The notes below the pieces were generated by a model, which searched no databases, had not been told where the DNA came from, and was given only the letters and a program-made list of their open reading frames with translations. From Marinomonas foliarum (GTDB lineage: Bacteria > Pseudomonadota > Gammaproteobacteria > Pseudomonadales > Marinomonadaceae): DNA of 34,024 nt. The stretch spans positions 1-34,024 of the forward strand of contig NZ_QPJQ01000042.1 of assembly GCF_003337275.1 (NCBI RefSeq), given 5' to 3'. Position numbers and translations under genes: made by a program. Shown here in pieces: positions 27,201 through 33,421 of this stretch. Every line of letters starts with the position of its first letter. Position 1 is the first letter of the stretch.

Positions 27201-27475
27201 TGACTAACGATAAGGTATCGTTGTCATTTACGTTGTTGCATGGGCAAAAGCAATCAGGCAATAACCTTAAAAAAGTTTGTCTACCGCATTGGAGAAAGTG
27301 TTTAAACCTCTCTAATCGACGTGTCATTCTGACAGGTTTAGCAAACAGCGATGCCAAAGTCGGCAAGTATGGTTGGTTAGGCGTTAACTTGATTAACACC
27401 GAAACAGGCAGGGCTATCGAAGGCTTAAGGTATGCTTTCGCGATGATGTATGTGTTGGAGGCAGCTATTGTCTAA
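24272..27475 (+). CDS. Very large tyrosine recombinase (third trio gene)
   Basis: 1067 residues from the ATG at 24272, preferred over a TTG at 24254 because GAGGG lies 7-8 nt before it; the ATG overlaps the previous gene by 8 nt. The catalytic domain (about 530-760) is complete: R559 in CGLRQSE, H669 and R672 in HNLRHSFAT, H734 in MGHASPETT and nucleophile Y744 in HYIH. About 500 residues precede and 320 follow, far larger than phage integrases (300-450). The C-terminal part carries an HTH-like SGQSLTTIYRWLRDG just after the catalytic domain. The island repeat begins 32 bp after its stop, the usual position of an att site next to its integrase. Confidence 0.88.
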   Translation: MFEAQEIESNASWRAEVTEKRLPIFNKFEADIADSEKHYFEYFMTWLAEDKTTDSKAILIGYKDDKKRKKFNVNKLFNRFINTCKLEAEGIVQVSKVLRVLVLYLKKIGELDSSVTLPALTQKMHREAGRLTPLRLNRYVVLYKDIVNALSESLKQPNCKDDVKRGQILLSSIVYGGLLSVEGLYGLLVNSSKQPYFVNSQKIWPLDLKTREYLHSESRFWYPDTLTETLLLKSQLSEIEIITGQKQEMKKKITSLIQGVFSSLPKSFKKNLVIKKMNLKALLNVVSVHYEQVVPSFVVRYCHREFISHSLKPSAINRLAGYFALGDGVENSDSPVKPAWAPSDQYLSLDDSHSMSNTSEQEEESQAVSWTWVEKHIKKSDSKESLERDISVILKNDMELEPVQRLVLMWGAHLASVGSNDFTNLQTKRIAYMMCSVGSRLSGLVQKDDMSLYSSEDLEGLYEELLGTVSSAGLKRKLASMLDRFQKYLENYHYVDAIDSREVFGIQNSPLPVDANILLVDEYLNVLKTLEGIDELDLSPEVNVVIRLIFILGYRCGLRQSEGLKLRVEDIQGDENCYLIVRPHHYRTLKTNNAKRHFELRNFLSHDELLLFRDWLNKRRGQLDSGESSSPFLFACASKSYNCINADLVFPVIHRVMRAVCGDDSLRYHNLRHSFATLTLLKLMSEESCQLSIYEQHPETQSWLADNAALKHYLYASQDPTRRHLYALSILMGHASPETTLEHYIHCMDYLARVSIEKRIMPTAEMLSDASGQSLTTIYRWLRDGADGYRLGLHKKYKRILPQPSQVMFSAAISNFRLELIANNTVRKFDDCRKILFKLIQSPVLIIDEYKQYDALSEQTGINASEIKKWERNLLSLLSLERHKIASDGVGNCSRKINLERYQNETLPLPAKPRNIDIDQNAYVEVVDRLQIMAQKDPVKLQALLNGFSKHTQKRNYLFRFTDIASAEPVIDALSTLTNDKVSLSFTLLHGQKQSGNNLKKVCLPHWRKCLNLSNRRVILTGLANSDAKVGKYGWLGVNLINTETGRAIEGLRYAFAMMYVLEAAIV

Positions 27476-27507
27476 TAAATTTTGGTAAGTCTAGGTTGCT
27501 TTATGCC

Positions 27508-27687
27508 CGGTTATTAATTGTGCATTTTTGCAAGTATGCTATTGTCAATTTGTGACCAAAAAATAGCTGTTAAAGCACTTTAATGCACCTTTTATTTAAT
27601 TTTTATTATTTTATAAGTTGCTGATTTAATTAGATTAAAGTGCATTAAATGTATCTAAAATATACATGTGCAGTTCTCTACGGAGGG
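27508..27687 (+). repeat. Right copy of the long direct repeat bracketing the island (candidate att/end site)
   Basis: 180 bp matching 2199-2377 in the same orientation. Its inverted pair is TTTAATGCAC (27579-27588) and GTGCATTAAA (27640-27649). The left copy has A and T where this one has G and C at the paired position, so the arms covary, and the spacing between arms is again 51 nt. The repeat starts 32 bp after the trio's last stop codon. Candidate attR or element terminus. Confidence 0.75.
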
Positions 27688-27750
27688 CTACAAAGGCATG
27701 AGTCAAAGTCGAGGCACTCAGAGAGATTAGAGCAGCTTCGTCCGTGAAAG

Positions 27751-27866
27751 AATTCACTTTTTGTCATCTAGACCTGCCCATGTCGCATCAACTCATTTTT
27801 GTCGAAAAGCAGTAAACCAAAGGTCACCAGCAAACACACAAAGAAGTTTTCTTGACTGTAATGAAC
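27751..27866 (+). pseudogene. Decayed 5' fragment of an IS5-family transposase
   Basis: The stretch GAATTCACTTTTTGTC and the following ATGTCGCATCAACTCATTTT align with the 5' leader and first codons of the IS5 transposases in this window (ATGTCACATCAACTCACTTT). Similarity fades through CACACAAAGAAGTTTTCTTG to about 27866. The frame is broken by a stop after about a dozen codons. It is too diverged to come from either intact copy, so it records an older insertion beside the right island repeat. Confidence 0.65.
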
Positions 27867-27867
27867 G

Positions 27868-27905
27868 GAATAGCGAGATATTGATTTAAAAAAGAAAAAG
27901 ATGGG
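27868..27905 (+). repeat. Short relic of the IS21 leader
   Basis: GAATAGCGAGATATTGATTT and the purine-rich run after it nearly match 2001-2040, which lies between istA and the outer end of the left IS21 element, in the same orientation. No terminal repeat accompanies it. The rest of the gap to 28057 is AT-rich, with no gene or hairpin that I can support. Confidence 0.5.
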
Positions 27906-28057
27906 GCTTAGTATACAGCTGTGTGTCAATCGAAGCAGGGCGTAATGGCGAAAGGATCAAAGAAATAAAATAGTTTAAATAATTATTTGGTGTGTCGATA
28001 TGTAGTGGGTTAATAAAGTAAAATTTGAAAATGTATTATCCAATTTACTTATATTGT

Positions 28058-29041
28058 TTAATCAGTAATGCCAAGGCGCTCACTTGCTCTTCTTAGTCGC
28101 TCATCCCCTCGGCGATCGTATTTTTGAGTGGTGTTGATGCTCGAATGACCCATAGCGTCTTTGACGGTGACGATATCTTCGCCGTTATCCAGCATTGCTG
28201 AGGCGAAGGTACGACGCAAATCGTGAGGGGCAAATTTTTCAATCCTCGACTCTATTCGACGCATTTCAAGGATATGATAAATAGCTTGATCAGATAGCCT
28301 TGAGGTTGTGACATCATCAAATCGCCTTATTCTTGAAAATAGGGCGCCGGAATACACCCCCCTAACCTCATGAATCCATCGCTCGAGTCTTTCCCAAGAG
28401 CCGTTTGGTACAAAGGCCAGTCTTTCTTTGTTGCCTTTTCCAAGCACTTTTAGCGCCTTATCTTTATAGATCATATCGTCAATATCAAGAGCCACCACTT
28501 CCGATCTACGCAGCCCGCAACCTAAAAGAACACCTAAAATCGCAGCGTCTCGCAACCCCATAGCGCTGTGGTCGCCGGCACAAGTATCAAAAAGGCGTCG
28601 GATTTCACGCCTTTCAAGCGCTCGACCTTTCGTGAGGCGAGAACCTCTTACTGAGCGGATTTGCTTGATATGCTGAAAGCTGTCTGTATCTATCTGCTTC
28701 ATTGTCCAGGCTTCAAGAGCAACGCCTTTTAGTGCTGAAAGGTAAGTATTAATGGTTGCTGGGGCTTTTTCGGTGCTGGCGAGCATTTCGAGTACGGCCA
28801 GAACGTGATGGCGCCTTAATGAACTCCAAATGCAGTGCTTTAAGTCATCGAATCCAATCATCCTTGAAACAATGTTAAGAAATGATTGCATGGTCTGCCT
28901 ACTGCGCTTTGAACCTAGGCTTAATAAATAGGCGATAGCAGGATTGTCTTGAACGTTACTTAAAGTGCTGGATGGCAATAGTAGCTCTTGGTTGATATCT
29001 TCTCTAATGAGCAATCTAGGATAAGCATCATTATGATCCAT
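28058..29041 (-). CDS. XerC/XerD-like tyrosine recombinase
   Basis: 327 residues from the ATG at 29041, which has GAGG 5 nt upstream; an ATG 15 nt earlier has no ribosome site. A SAM-like N-terminal core-binding domain (about 30-125) precedes the catalytic domain with box I GCGLRRSEV, a GKGNKERL lysine, HDLRRTFAS, MGHSSINTT and the nucleophile in QKYDRRG. All residues are present. The protein is the size of XerC/D and of integron- or plasmid-type integrases, not of the phage integrase at 4235. It lies outside the right island repeat and converges on it. Its substrate is unknown; no neighbour tells. Confidence 0.9.
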   Translation of the reverse strand: MDHNDAYPRLLIREDINQELLLPSSTLSNVQDNPAIAYLLSLGSKRSRQTMQSFLNIVSRMIGFDDLKHCIWSSLRRHHVLAVLEMLASTEKAPATINTYLSALKGVALEAWTMKQIDTDSFQHIKQIRSVRGSRLTKGRALERREIRRLFDTCAGDHSAMGLRDAAILGVLLGCGLRRSEVVALDIDDMIYKDKALKVLGKGNKERLAFVPNGSWERLERWIHEVRGVYSGALFSRIRRFDDVTTSRLSDQAIYHILEMRRIESRIEKFAPHDLRRTFASAMLDNGEDIVTVKDAMGHSSINTTQKYDRRGDERLRRASERLGITD

Positions 29042-29056
29042 TTCTACCTCACTCAT

Positions 29057-29471
29057 TGTTGAATCAAACCTATATCAAAATTGACCACATCGAACTCATA
29101 TGAACAACTCGCACTTTTGTCTAAATCTCTTATGTTTTCAGGCTTCAAAAAAGCTATTACTACGCACATGAATGTTATTACAGAAACTTTACTTTTTCAA
29201 ACGTACATTTTAATAAGTAGAAAATTTACGTTTTCAATGCCTGCTTGTGATGGTGCTTCTTAAATTGGTCGATCGAATATGAGTGCGGTTATTGCGGAGC
29301 TTATATGATAATAAAGATAATTAATTTATTATAAAATTTTAGCTTGTGTATTTCTTCTTTAGGCGTAAAAGTTGACCTATTTTGGAAACTGCCCTGGCAG
29401 AGTACTGTTATCCTTCAGCTCGAACCAGATAATCCAAAGTGTACCATCAAATAAAATGGCTCTATTGAGAG
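29057..29471. other. Intergenic stretch with no supported gene
   Basis: 415 bp between the XerC-like gene and the second IS5 copy. Very AT-rich around 29290-29350. Short open frames on the plus strand have no ribosome site and no recognisable product. I see no repeat, terminator or RNA gene that I can support. It must contain the leftward promoter of the recombinase, but none is clear. Confidence 0.5.
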
Positions 29472-29557
29472 GGAAACTACGATTAAGACATCTAACCTTA
29501 GCCAGTGTTTCTAACTCGGCTAAAAAACAAAAAATGTCACCCATTTCATTACTTTTA

Positions 29558-29593
29558 GCCCTTAAACACGCTCATTCGGCCTTGTTTACGGGC
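29558..29593 (-). terminator. Hairpin after the IS5 transposase, copy 2
   Basis: Plus-strand arms GCCCTTAAACAC (29558-29569) and TTGTTTACGGGC (29582-29593), 10 of 12 positions paired, starting 11 nt after the transposase stop. Base composition differs from the copy 1 hairpin but placement is the same. Confidence 0.4.
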
Positions 29594-29604
29594 TTTTAAA
29601 CGGA

Positions 29605-30579
29605 TTAACCCCTTGTAGCTCGTATCATCTGGTCAATTCTGAACACATTGGCTAAGGCAAACAGCATCGACAGTTTGTTATTATTTTTCTCTAAGCCACG
29701 ATAGACGACTTTCCTAAAACCAAACTGACGCTTTATGATTCGAAAGGGGTGCTCTACTTTTGCTCGAATACTGGCTTTTATGTATTCCGTTCGGATAGGT
29801 TGCTTGTTTATTCTTGGATGTTTCTTGAGAAGGCGCACTTTGCTTGGCATTTCAGCAATCAACCAATCCGCTTTGATGTCTTTAAGCTCTTCTCGTTTTT
29901 GAGCGCCTCGATAACCTGAATCCGCCGAGATAAAACGTTCCTCACCATGAAGCAGATGTTCTGTTTCTGTGATGTCGTGTACGTTAGCTGCCGTTGTGCT
30001 TAGACTGTGACTCAGCCCAGTTCTAGCATCAACGCCGATATGAGCTTTTAACCCGAAGAACCATTGCTTACCTTTTTGAGTCTGGTGCATTTCTGGATCG
30101 CGTGCTTTCGCTTTATTTTTAGTCGAGCTAGCCGCTTCAATAATAGTGGCGTCGACAATCGTGCCTTCTTTTAGATAAATACCAGCGCTGGACAACCACT
30201 TGTTGACCTCTTTGAACAGCTGACGGGAGAGCTTATGCTTTTCCAGTAAGTGCCTAAAATTCATGATGGTCGTGTGATCCGGGATAGCACTGTCTAACGA
30301 CAATCCAGCGAACAAACGCATGGACGTGATTTCATAAAGCGCATCCTCCATAGCAGGGTCGCTCATGTTGTACCAATGCTGCATGCAGTGAATACGAAAC
30401 AGGGTGGATAACGGATACGGTCTTCTTCCTTTTCCTGCTTTGGGGTAAAAAGGCTCAATAACGGCTTCAAGCTGGTCCCAAGGCATCAATTCATCCATCC
30501 GAGAAAGGAAAATTTCTTTGCGTGTTTTACGACGCTTGTTGTTGAATTCGCTGTCGGCAAAAGTGAGTTGATGTGACAT
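29605..30579 (-). CDS. IS5-family transposase
   Basis: 324 residues, the same length as the copy at 2525-3499 and about 95 % identical by eye. The DDE_Tnp_1 core is intact: aspartates in GTIVDATII and ISADSGYRG, and [14 protein letters not shown] for the glutamate block. Substitutions are scattered (for example MDELMPWDQ against MDVLMPWNQ), so the copies are not a recent duplication of each other and may have arrived separately. Confidence 0.93.
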   Translation of the reverse strand: MSHQLTFADSEFNNKRRKTRKEIFLSRMDELMPWDQLEAVIEPFYPKAGKGRRPYPLSTLFRIHCMQHWYNMSDPAMEDALYEITSMRLFAGLSLDSAIPDHTTIMNFRHLLEKHKLSRQLFKEVNKWLSSAGIYLKEGTIVDATIIEAASSTKNKAKARDPEMHQTQKGKQWFFGLKAHIGVDARTGLSHSLSTTAANVHDITETEHLLHGEERFISADSGYRGAQKREELKDIKADWLIAEMPSKVRLLKKHPRINKQPIRTEYIKASIRAKVEHPFRIIKRQFGFRKVVYRGLEKNNNKLSMLFALANVFRIDQMIRATRG

Positions 30580-30642
30580 GGTCAGGCTCGAAGGTTAAAA
30601 ATGAATTGTCTCATGCGCGGGACTTATTCGCATCTTCCAGAG

Positions 30643-30807
30643 ACAATTAGGCCATAGCAGTTTAGGGTAAAATGTACGCTTTCGGCCAAAATTATATCTT
30701 TTGGCCGTGCTAGTAAAAGACCCTGTAAATTACAATCTGGATTCACAAATCGTAATGCTCCCAAGCATATCGCCACTCATCCCATTTCAAAAAAAGCTGA
30801 TCCATTA
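30643..30807. other. Spacer between IS5 and IS630, with a perfect 9-bp palindromic hairpin
   Basis: 165 bp without a gene. CGGCCAAAA (30683-30691) and TTTTGGCCG (30699-30707) form a perfect stem with a 7-nt loop and no T-run. It could be an old IS end, an operator or a weak terminator. TA at 30806-30807 is the target site of the IS630 element. Confidence 0.4.
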
Positions 30808-31899
30808 TTAACCAGGCAGAAAAAGAGGTAATCATGTGTTAAGATTCATGTATGAAAAAATTAGACGCACGTAAGCTCACACCTGAAATTCAACAACACA
30901 ATCGAGACTTGGCTATCCGGCCGTTCCAGCAAGACAAAAAGAGAACAGAAATTGTAGGTATTCACTATAGCGTTGTTTGCCGCTGGATTAGGGCTTGGGT
31001 GAAAAAGGGTGAGGTGGCGATAAAACAGGGACAAAGAGGCCGAAGATCAGCAGAGGAAAGGCTGCCCACTGAAGCTCAAGAATCAGTCTTGAAAAAGTTA
31101 ATTTGTGACAAAAATCCAGACCAAATGAAGCTGCCCTTTGCACTCTGGAATCGAAAAGCAATTCAGGCCGTGGTCAAACAGATGTGGAGTATTCACATTG
31201 CTATTCGCACGGTCGGTGACTATTTAAAACGTTGGGGGTATGCCCCTCAGAAGCAAGCAAAACGGGCTTACGAGCGCAAACCAAAAGCGGTTAAAAAATG
31301 GTTGGATAACACTTACCCTAAGATCAAAAGCCGAGCCTTTGAGAAGAGTGCTGAGATCTACTGGGGCGATGAAACAGGTATTCGAAATGACTGCCAGCAC
31401 AGTCGAGGTTATGCACCAAAAGGAAAAACACCCGTTATAGAAATTAATGCCAAACGCTTCTCAACGAATATGATCTCAGCGGTTAATAATCAAGGAACGG
31501 TCCGTTTCATGATGTATGGAGAAAACATGACCGCGAAAGTGCTACTGTGTTTTATGAAGCGGCTGATAAAAGATGCAGGGCGAAAAGTATTTCTCATTTT
31601 GGATAATCTTCGGGTACACCATGCCAAGTTGGTAAAAGCATGGTTAGCGCGTCATGAGGATGAGATCGAGGTCTTCTATTTGCCATCATATTCACCAGAC
31701 CTGAATCCAGATGAATACTTGAACGCTGACCTTAAGGCTGGGATACGAAGTTCGGCACCAGCTAGAAATCAAGAAAATTTAGCAGGTAAAGTGCTTAGTC
31801 ACATGAGGATTCTGCAACAAAAACCAAAGAGAGTTGCAAAGTACTTTGAACATCCAGTAATCAGCTACGTATCATGAATATACTTTCCCGCTGGGTTAA
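30808..31899 (+). mobile_element. IS630-family insertion sequence
   Basis: About 1092 bp. Left end TTAACCAGGCAGAAAA and the reverse complement of the right end TTAACCCAGCGGGAAA are inverted repeats. Both sides are flanked by TA (30806-30807 and 31900-31901), the IS630/Tc1 target duplication. One rightward transposase fills it. The end positions rest on these short repeats and could be off by a few bases. Confidence 0.75.
30852..31877 (+). CDS. IS630-family transposase
   Basis: 341 residues. The N-terminal HTH (VGIHYSVVCRWIRAWVKKGE) and winged-helix region (IRTVGDYLKRWGYAPQ) are followed by the DDE_3 core: first aspartate in YWGDETGIR, second in LILDNLRVHH and the third acid in SPDLNPDEYLNADLK. 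It is complete and in frame, so it may be active. It has no relation to the neighbouring genes. Confidence 0.93.
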   Translation: MKKLDARKLTPEIQQHNRDLAIRPFQQDKKRTEIVGIHYSVVCRWIRAWVKKGEVAIKQGQRGRRSAEERLPTEAQESVLKKLICDKNPDQMKLPFALWNRKAIQAVVKQMWSIHIAIRTVGDYLKRWGYAPQKQAKRAYERKPKAVKKWLDNTYPKIKSRAFEKSAEIYWGDETGIRNDCQHSRGYAPKGKTPVIEINAKRFSTNMISAVNNQGTVRFMMYGENMTAKVLLCFMKRLIKDAGRKVFLILDNLRVHHAKLVKAWLARHEDEIEVFYLPSYSPDLNPDEYLNADLKAGIRSSAPARNQENLAGKVLSHMRILQQKPKRVAKYFEHPVISYVS

Positions 31900-31954
31900 T
31901 AATTCTATTTCGCTAAAACTGTACTTATAAACAATTAGATATGAAATTTTAATA

Positions 31955-32464
31955 ATGAAAAATACCCTTACAGCTAAAAGTCAAACTCCAGAAAATATTG
32001 GCGGTACAGTGGCAATCAAATATGAGCGTCTTGCTCATATCGTTCGTCAAGTAGTCCGAGATTTTCAAGTTTGTCTAGAGAGCCAGCTCCAACCACATGG
32101 TGTGAACCATGGATATTGGTCATACCTACGAGAACTATGGAGTGAAGAAGGACTATCCCAACGCGAACTTAGTGAACGAGTTGGTTTGTCTGAGCCGACA
32201 ACTAATTCCGTCGTTAAAAGAATGGAAGCAGCTGGCTTACTTGAATTGCGTCCTATTGTTGAAGGGAAGCCTAGGCGTCTAGTTTACCTAACGCCGAAGG
32301 GCCGTAGCTTACAGTCTGTTCTCGTACCAAAGGCGGAGGTGATCAACCTCCTCGCCGTAGAAGGAATATCCGAAGAAAAGGTAGCTATTCTAAGGGAATG
32401 TCTTTTAACCGTTCACAACAATCTAGCTACATTACAATCCGGAGAAGCCGATATAGTCAACTAA
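31955..32464 (+). CDS. MarR-family transcriptional regulator
   Basis: 169 residues. The winged helix is clear: LSQRELSERVGLSEPTTNSVVKRMEAAGLL as helix-turn-helix and EGKPRRLVYLTPKGR as the wing. Flanking helices at both ends form the dimer interface. MarR proteins are repressors released by small ligands, often aromatic or phenolic. No divergent target gene remains: the left side is IS630 and the right side is IS scrap, so this gene is probably an orphan that lost its regulon neighbours to insertions. No strong ribosome site precedes the ATG. Confidence 0.88.
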   Translation: MKNTLTAKSQTPENIGGTVAIKYERLAHIVRQVVRDFQVCLESQLQPHGVNHGYWSYLRELWSEEGLSQRELSERVGLSEPTTNSVVKRMEAAGLLELRPIVEGKPRRLVYLTPKGRSLQSVLVPKAEVINLLAVEGISEEKVAILRECLLTVHNNLATLQSGEADIVN

Positions 32465-32496
32465 ATCGAGCCTTCCAAACCTGCTTAAATTCTTAG

Positions 32497-32591
32497 TATT
32501 CGAAACTCTTCCGTCAGTTCCGTAAGTATGATTGTTATCAAAATGCATTAGCAGAAAGAGTGAATGGTATCTTGAAGCAAGAGTTTTTGAT
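32497..32591 (+). pseudogene. C-terminal fragment of an IS3-family OrfB, cut by IS21
   Basis: In frame from about 32500 the product reads KYDCYQNALAERVNGILKQE followed by FL, the glutamate block of an IS3-family integrase core. It stops at the IS21 end at 32592. It is a different IS3 subgroup from the element at 673-1910, whose block is [15 protein letters not shown]. No upstream portion survives. It was the insertion target of the right IS21 copy. Confidence 0.75.
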
Positions 32592-32688
32592 TGCGTATTC
32601 CGGTGATTGCGATCGCCCATTTCGGTTTAATCCGGCCACCTGATCTTGCCTTTTTTCTCTCGTCTTATTTTTACTCTAAGTGGCCGGA

Positions 32689-33411
32689 TTACGCCAGTTT
32701 TCTCATTGATTCACCTCCCAGTTCTATCCTATGACTATTGTGTACCAATCTATCCATTAAGGCGTCTGCCACTGTGGCGTTACCAATCATGTTGTACCAC
32801 TCCTTCACGGGAAGTTGGCTGATGACGATGGTGCTGCTATTTTGATAACGATCTTCAAGCACTTCTAATAGGTGTCCTGCCTGCTCTTGGGTCAGTTTTT
32901 CCATACCCCAGTCATCGAGGATCAATAAGGTTTTCTTAGCCAGCGACTGGAGTTGTTTTTGATAGGAACCATCCAATCGACCTGCACTCAGGTCGTCGAG
33001 AAGGCGGGTTAACCGATAGTATCTAACAGCGTGTTGTTGATCGCAGGCGCTGGTCGCCAGTGCACAACCAAGATACGTTTTACCTGCCCCTGTTGGGCCA
33101 GTGATTAAGATGTTCTGGTGTTTGTACAGATAACGGCCCGTTAGTAACTCACTCATCTGCTTACGATGAAGGTTTCGTGTTTCTTTGTAGACAAGTTGAC
33201 TGGGTTGAGCATCCAGCCTGAGTTTTGCTTGTCGCTTTAAACGCTGGATCTTGGTTTGGTTACGGTTCAAGATTTCACTTTCTAGCAGCAGACTTAATCG
33301 TTCTTCGAAGTCCAGCTCTGCATAGGTAGTCAGTTGCTCTTGTTGCTGTTCTAAGGCTTTCGCAGCCTGGCTTAAGCGAAGGCTTTTGAGTTGATCGTGG
33401 ACTCTATTCAT
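32689..33411 (-). CDS. istB: IS21 helper ATPase IstB
   Basis: 240 residues from the ATG at 33411, chosen because GGAGAG lies 6 nt upstream and the product then begins MNRVHDQLKSLRL, the usual IstB start; an upstream in-frame ATG at 33450 lies inside istA. The AAA+ core shows Walker A GPTGAGKT and Walker B LLILDDWG, and the C terminus has the STIVISQLPVKEWYNMIG, VADALMDRLVHNSHRIEL segments. IstB assembles on target DNA and activates IstA. It starts 10 bp after the istA stop. Confidence 0.93.
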   Translation of the reverse strand: MNRVHDQLKSLRLSQAAKALEQQQEQLTTYAELDFEERLSLLLESEILNRNQTKIQRLKRQAKLRLDAQPSQLVYKETRNLHRKQMSELLTGRYLYKHQNILITGPTGAGKTYLGCALATSACDQQHAVRYYRLTRLLDDLSAGRLDGSYQKQLQSLAKKTLLILDDWGMEKLTQEQAGHLLEVLEDRYQNSSTIVISQLPVKEWYNMIGNATVADALMDRLVHNSHRIELGGESMRKLA

Positions 33412-33421
33412 TTGGACTCTC

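Larger units (their letters stand above)
29472..30638 (-). mobile_element. IS5-family insertion sequence, copy 2
   Basis: A 1167-bp element in the opposite orientation to the copy at 2466-3633, with the same ends: GGAAACTACGATTAAG at the left edge and the complement of GGAAGATGCGAATAAG at the right. The 4-bp direct repeat AGAG flanks it (29468-29471 and 30639-30642). Coding regions of the two copies are close to identical, while the roughly 100 bp after the stop codon differ in sequence. Confidence 0.92.

Noticed and set aside
20711..27475. Reading the trio as a classical RIT (recombinase-in-trio) element
   Set aside because: RIT elements have three intact tyrosine recombinases of about 300-450 residues. 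Here the first gene shows no recombinase motif and the second lacks key residues, and sizes are far larger.
29081..29599. Two plus-strand frames of 60 and 75 codons between the XerC-like gene and IS5
   Set aside because: No ribosome site, low-complexity products, and the second runs into the IS5 end.
30683..30707. CGGCCAAAA/TTTTGGCCG hairpin as a terminator
   Set aside because: The stem is perfect, but no T-run follows on either strand and no gene ends beside it, so it is recorded only as a structure in the spacer.
32584..32591. TTTTTGAT before the right IS21 end as a target duplication with sequence after 2150
   Set aside because: The sequence after 2150 contains ATCAAAA, which is the inverse and not a direct repeat, and it is offset by three bases.
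32432..32620. 62-codon minus-strand frame across the MarR end and IS21 end
   Set aside because: Crosses the boundary of three unrelated elements and opposes the IS3 fragment; no recognisable product.
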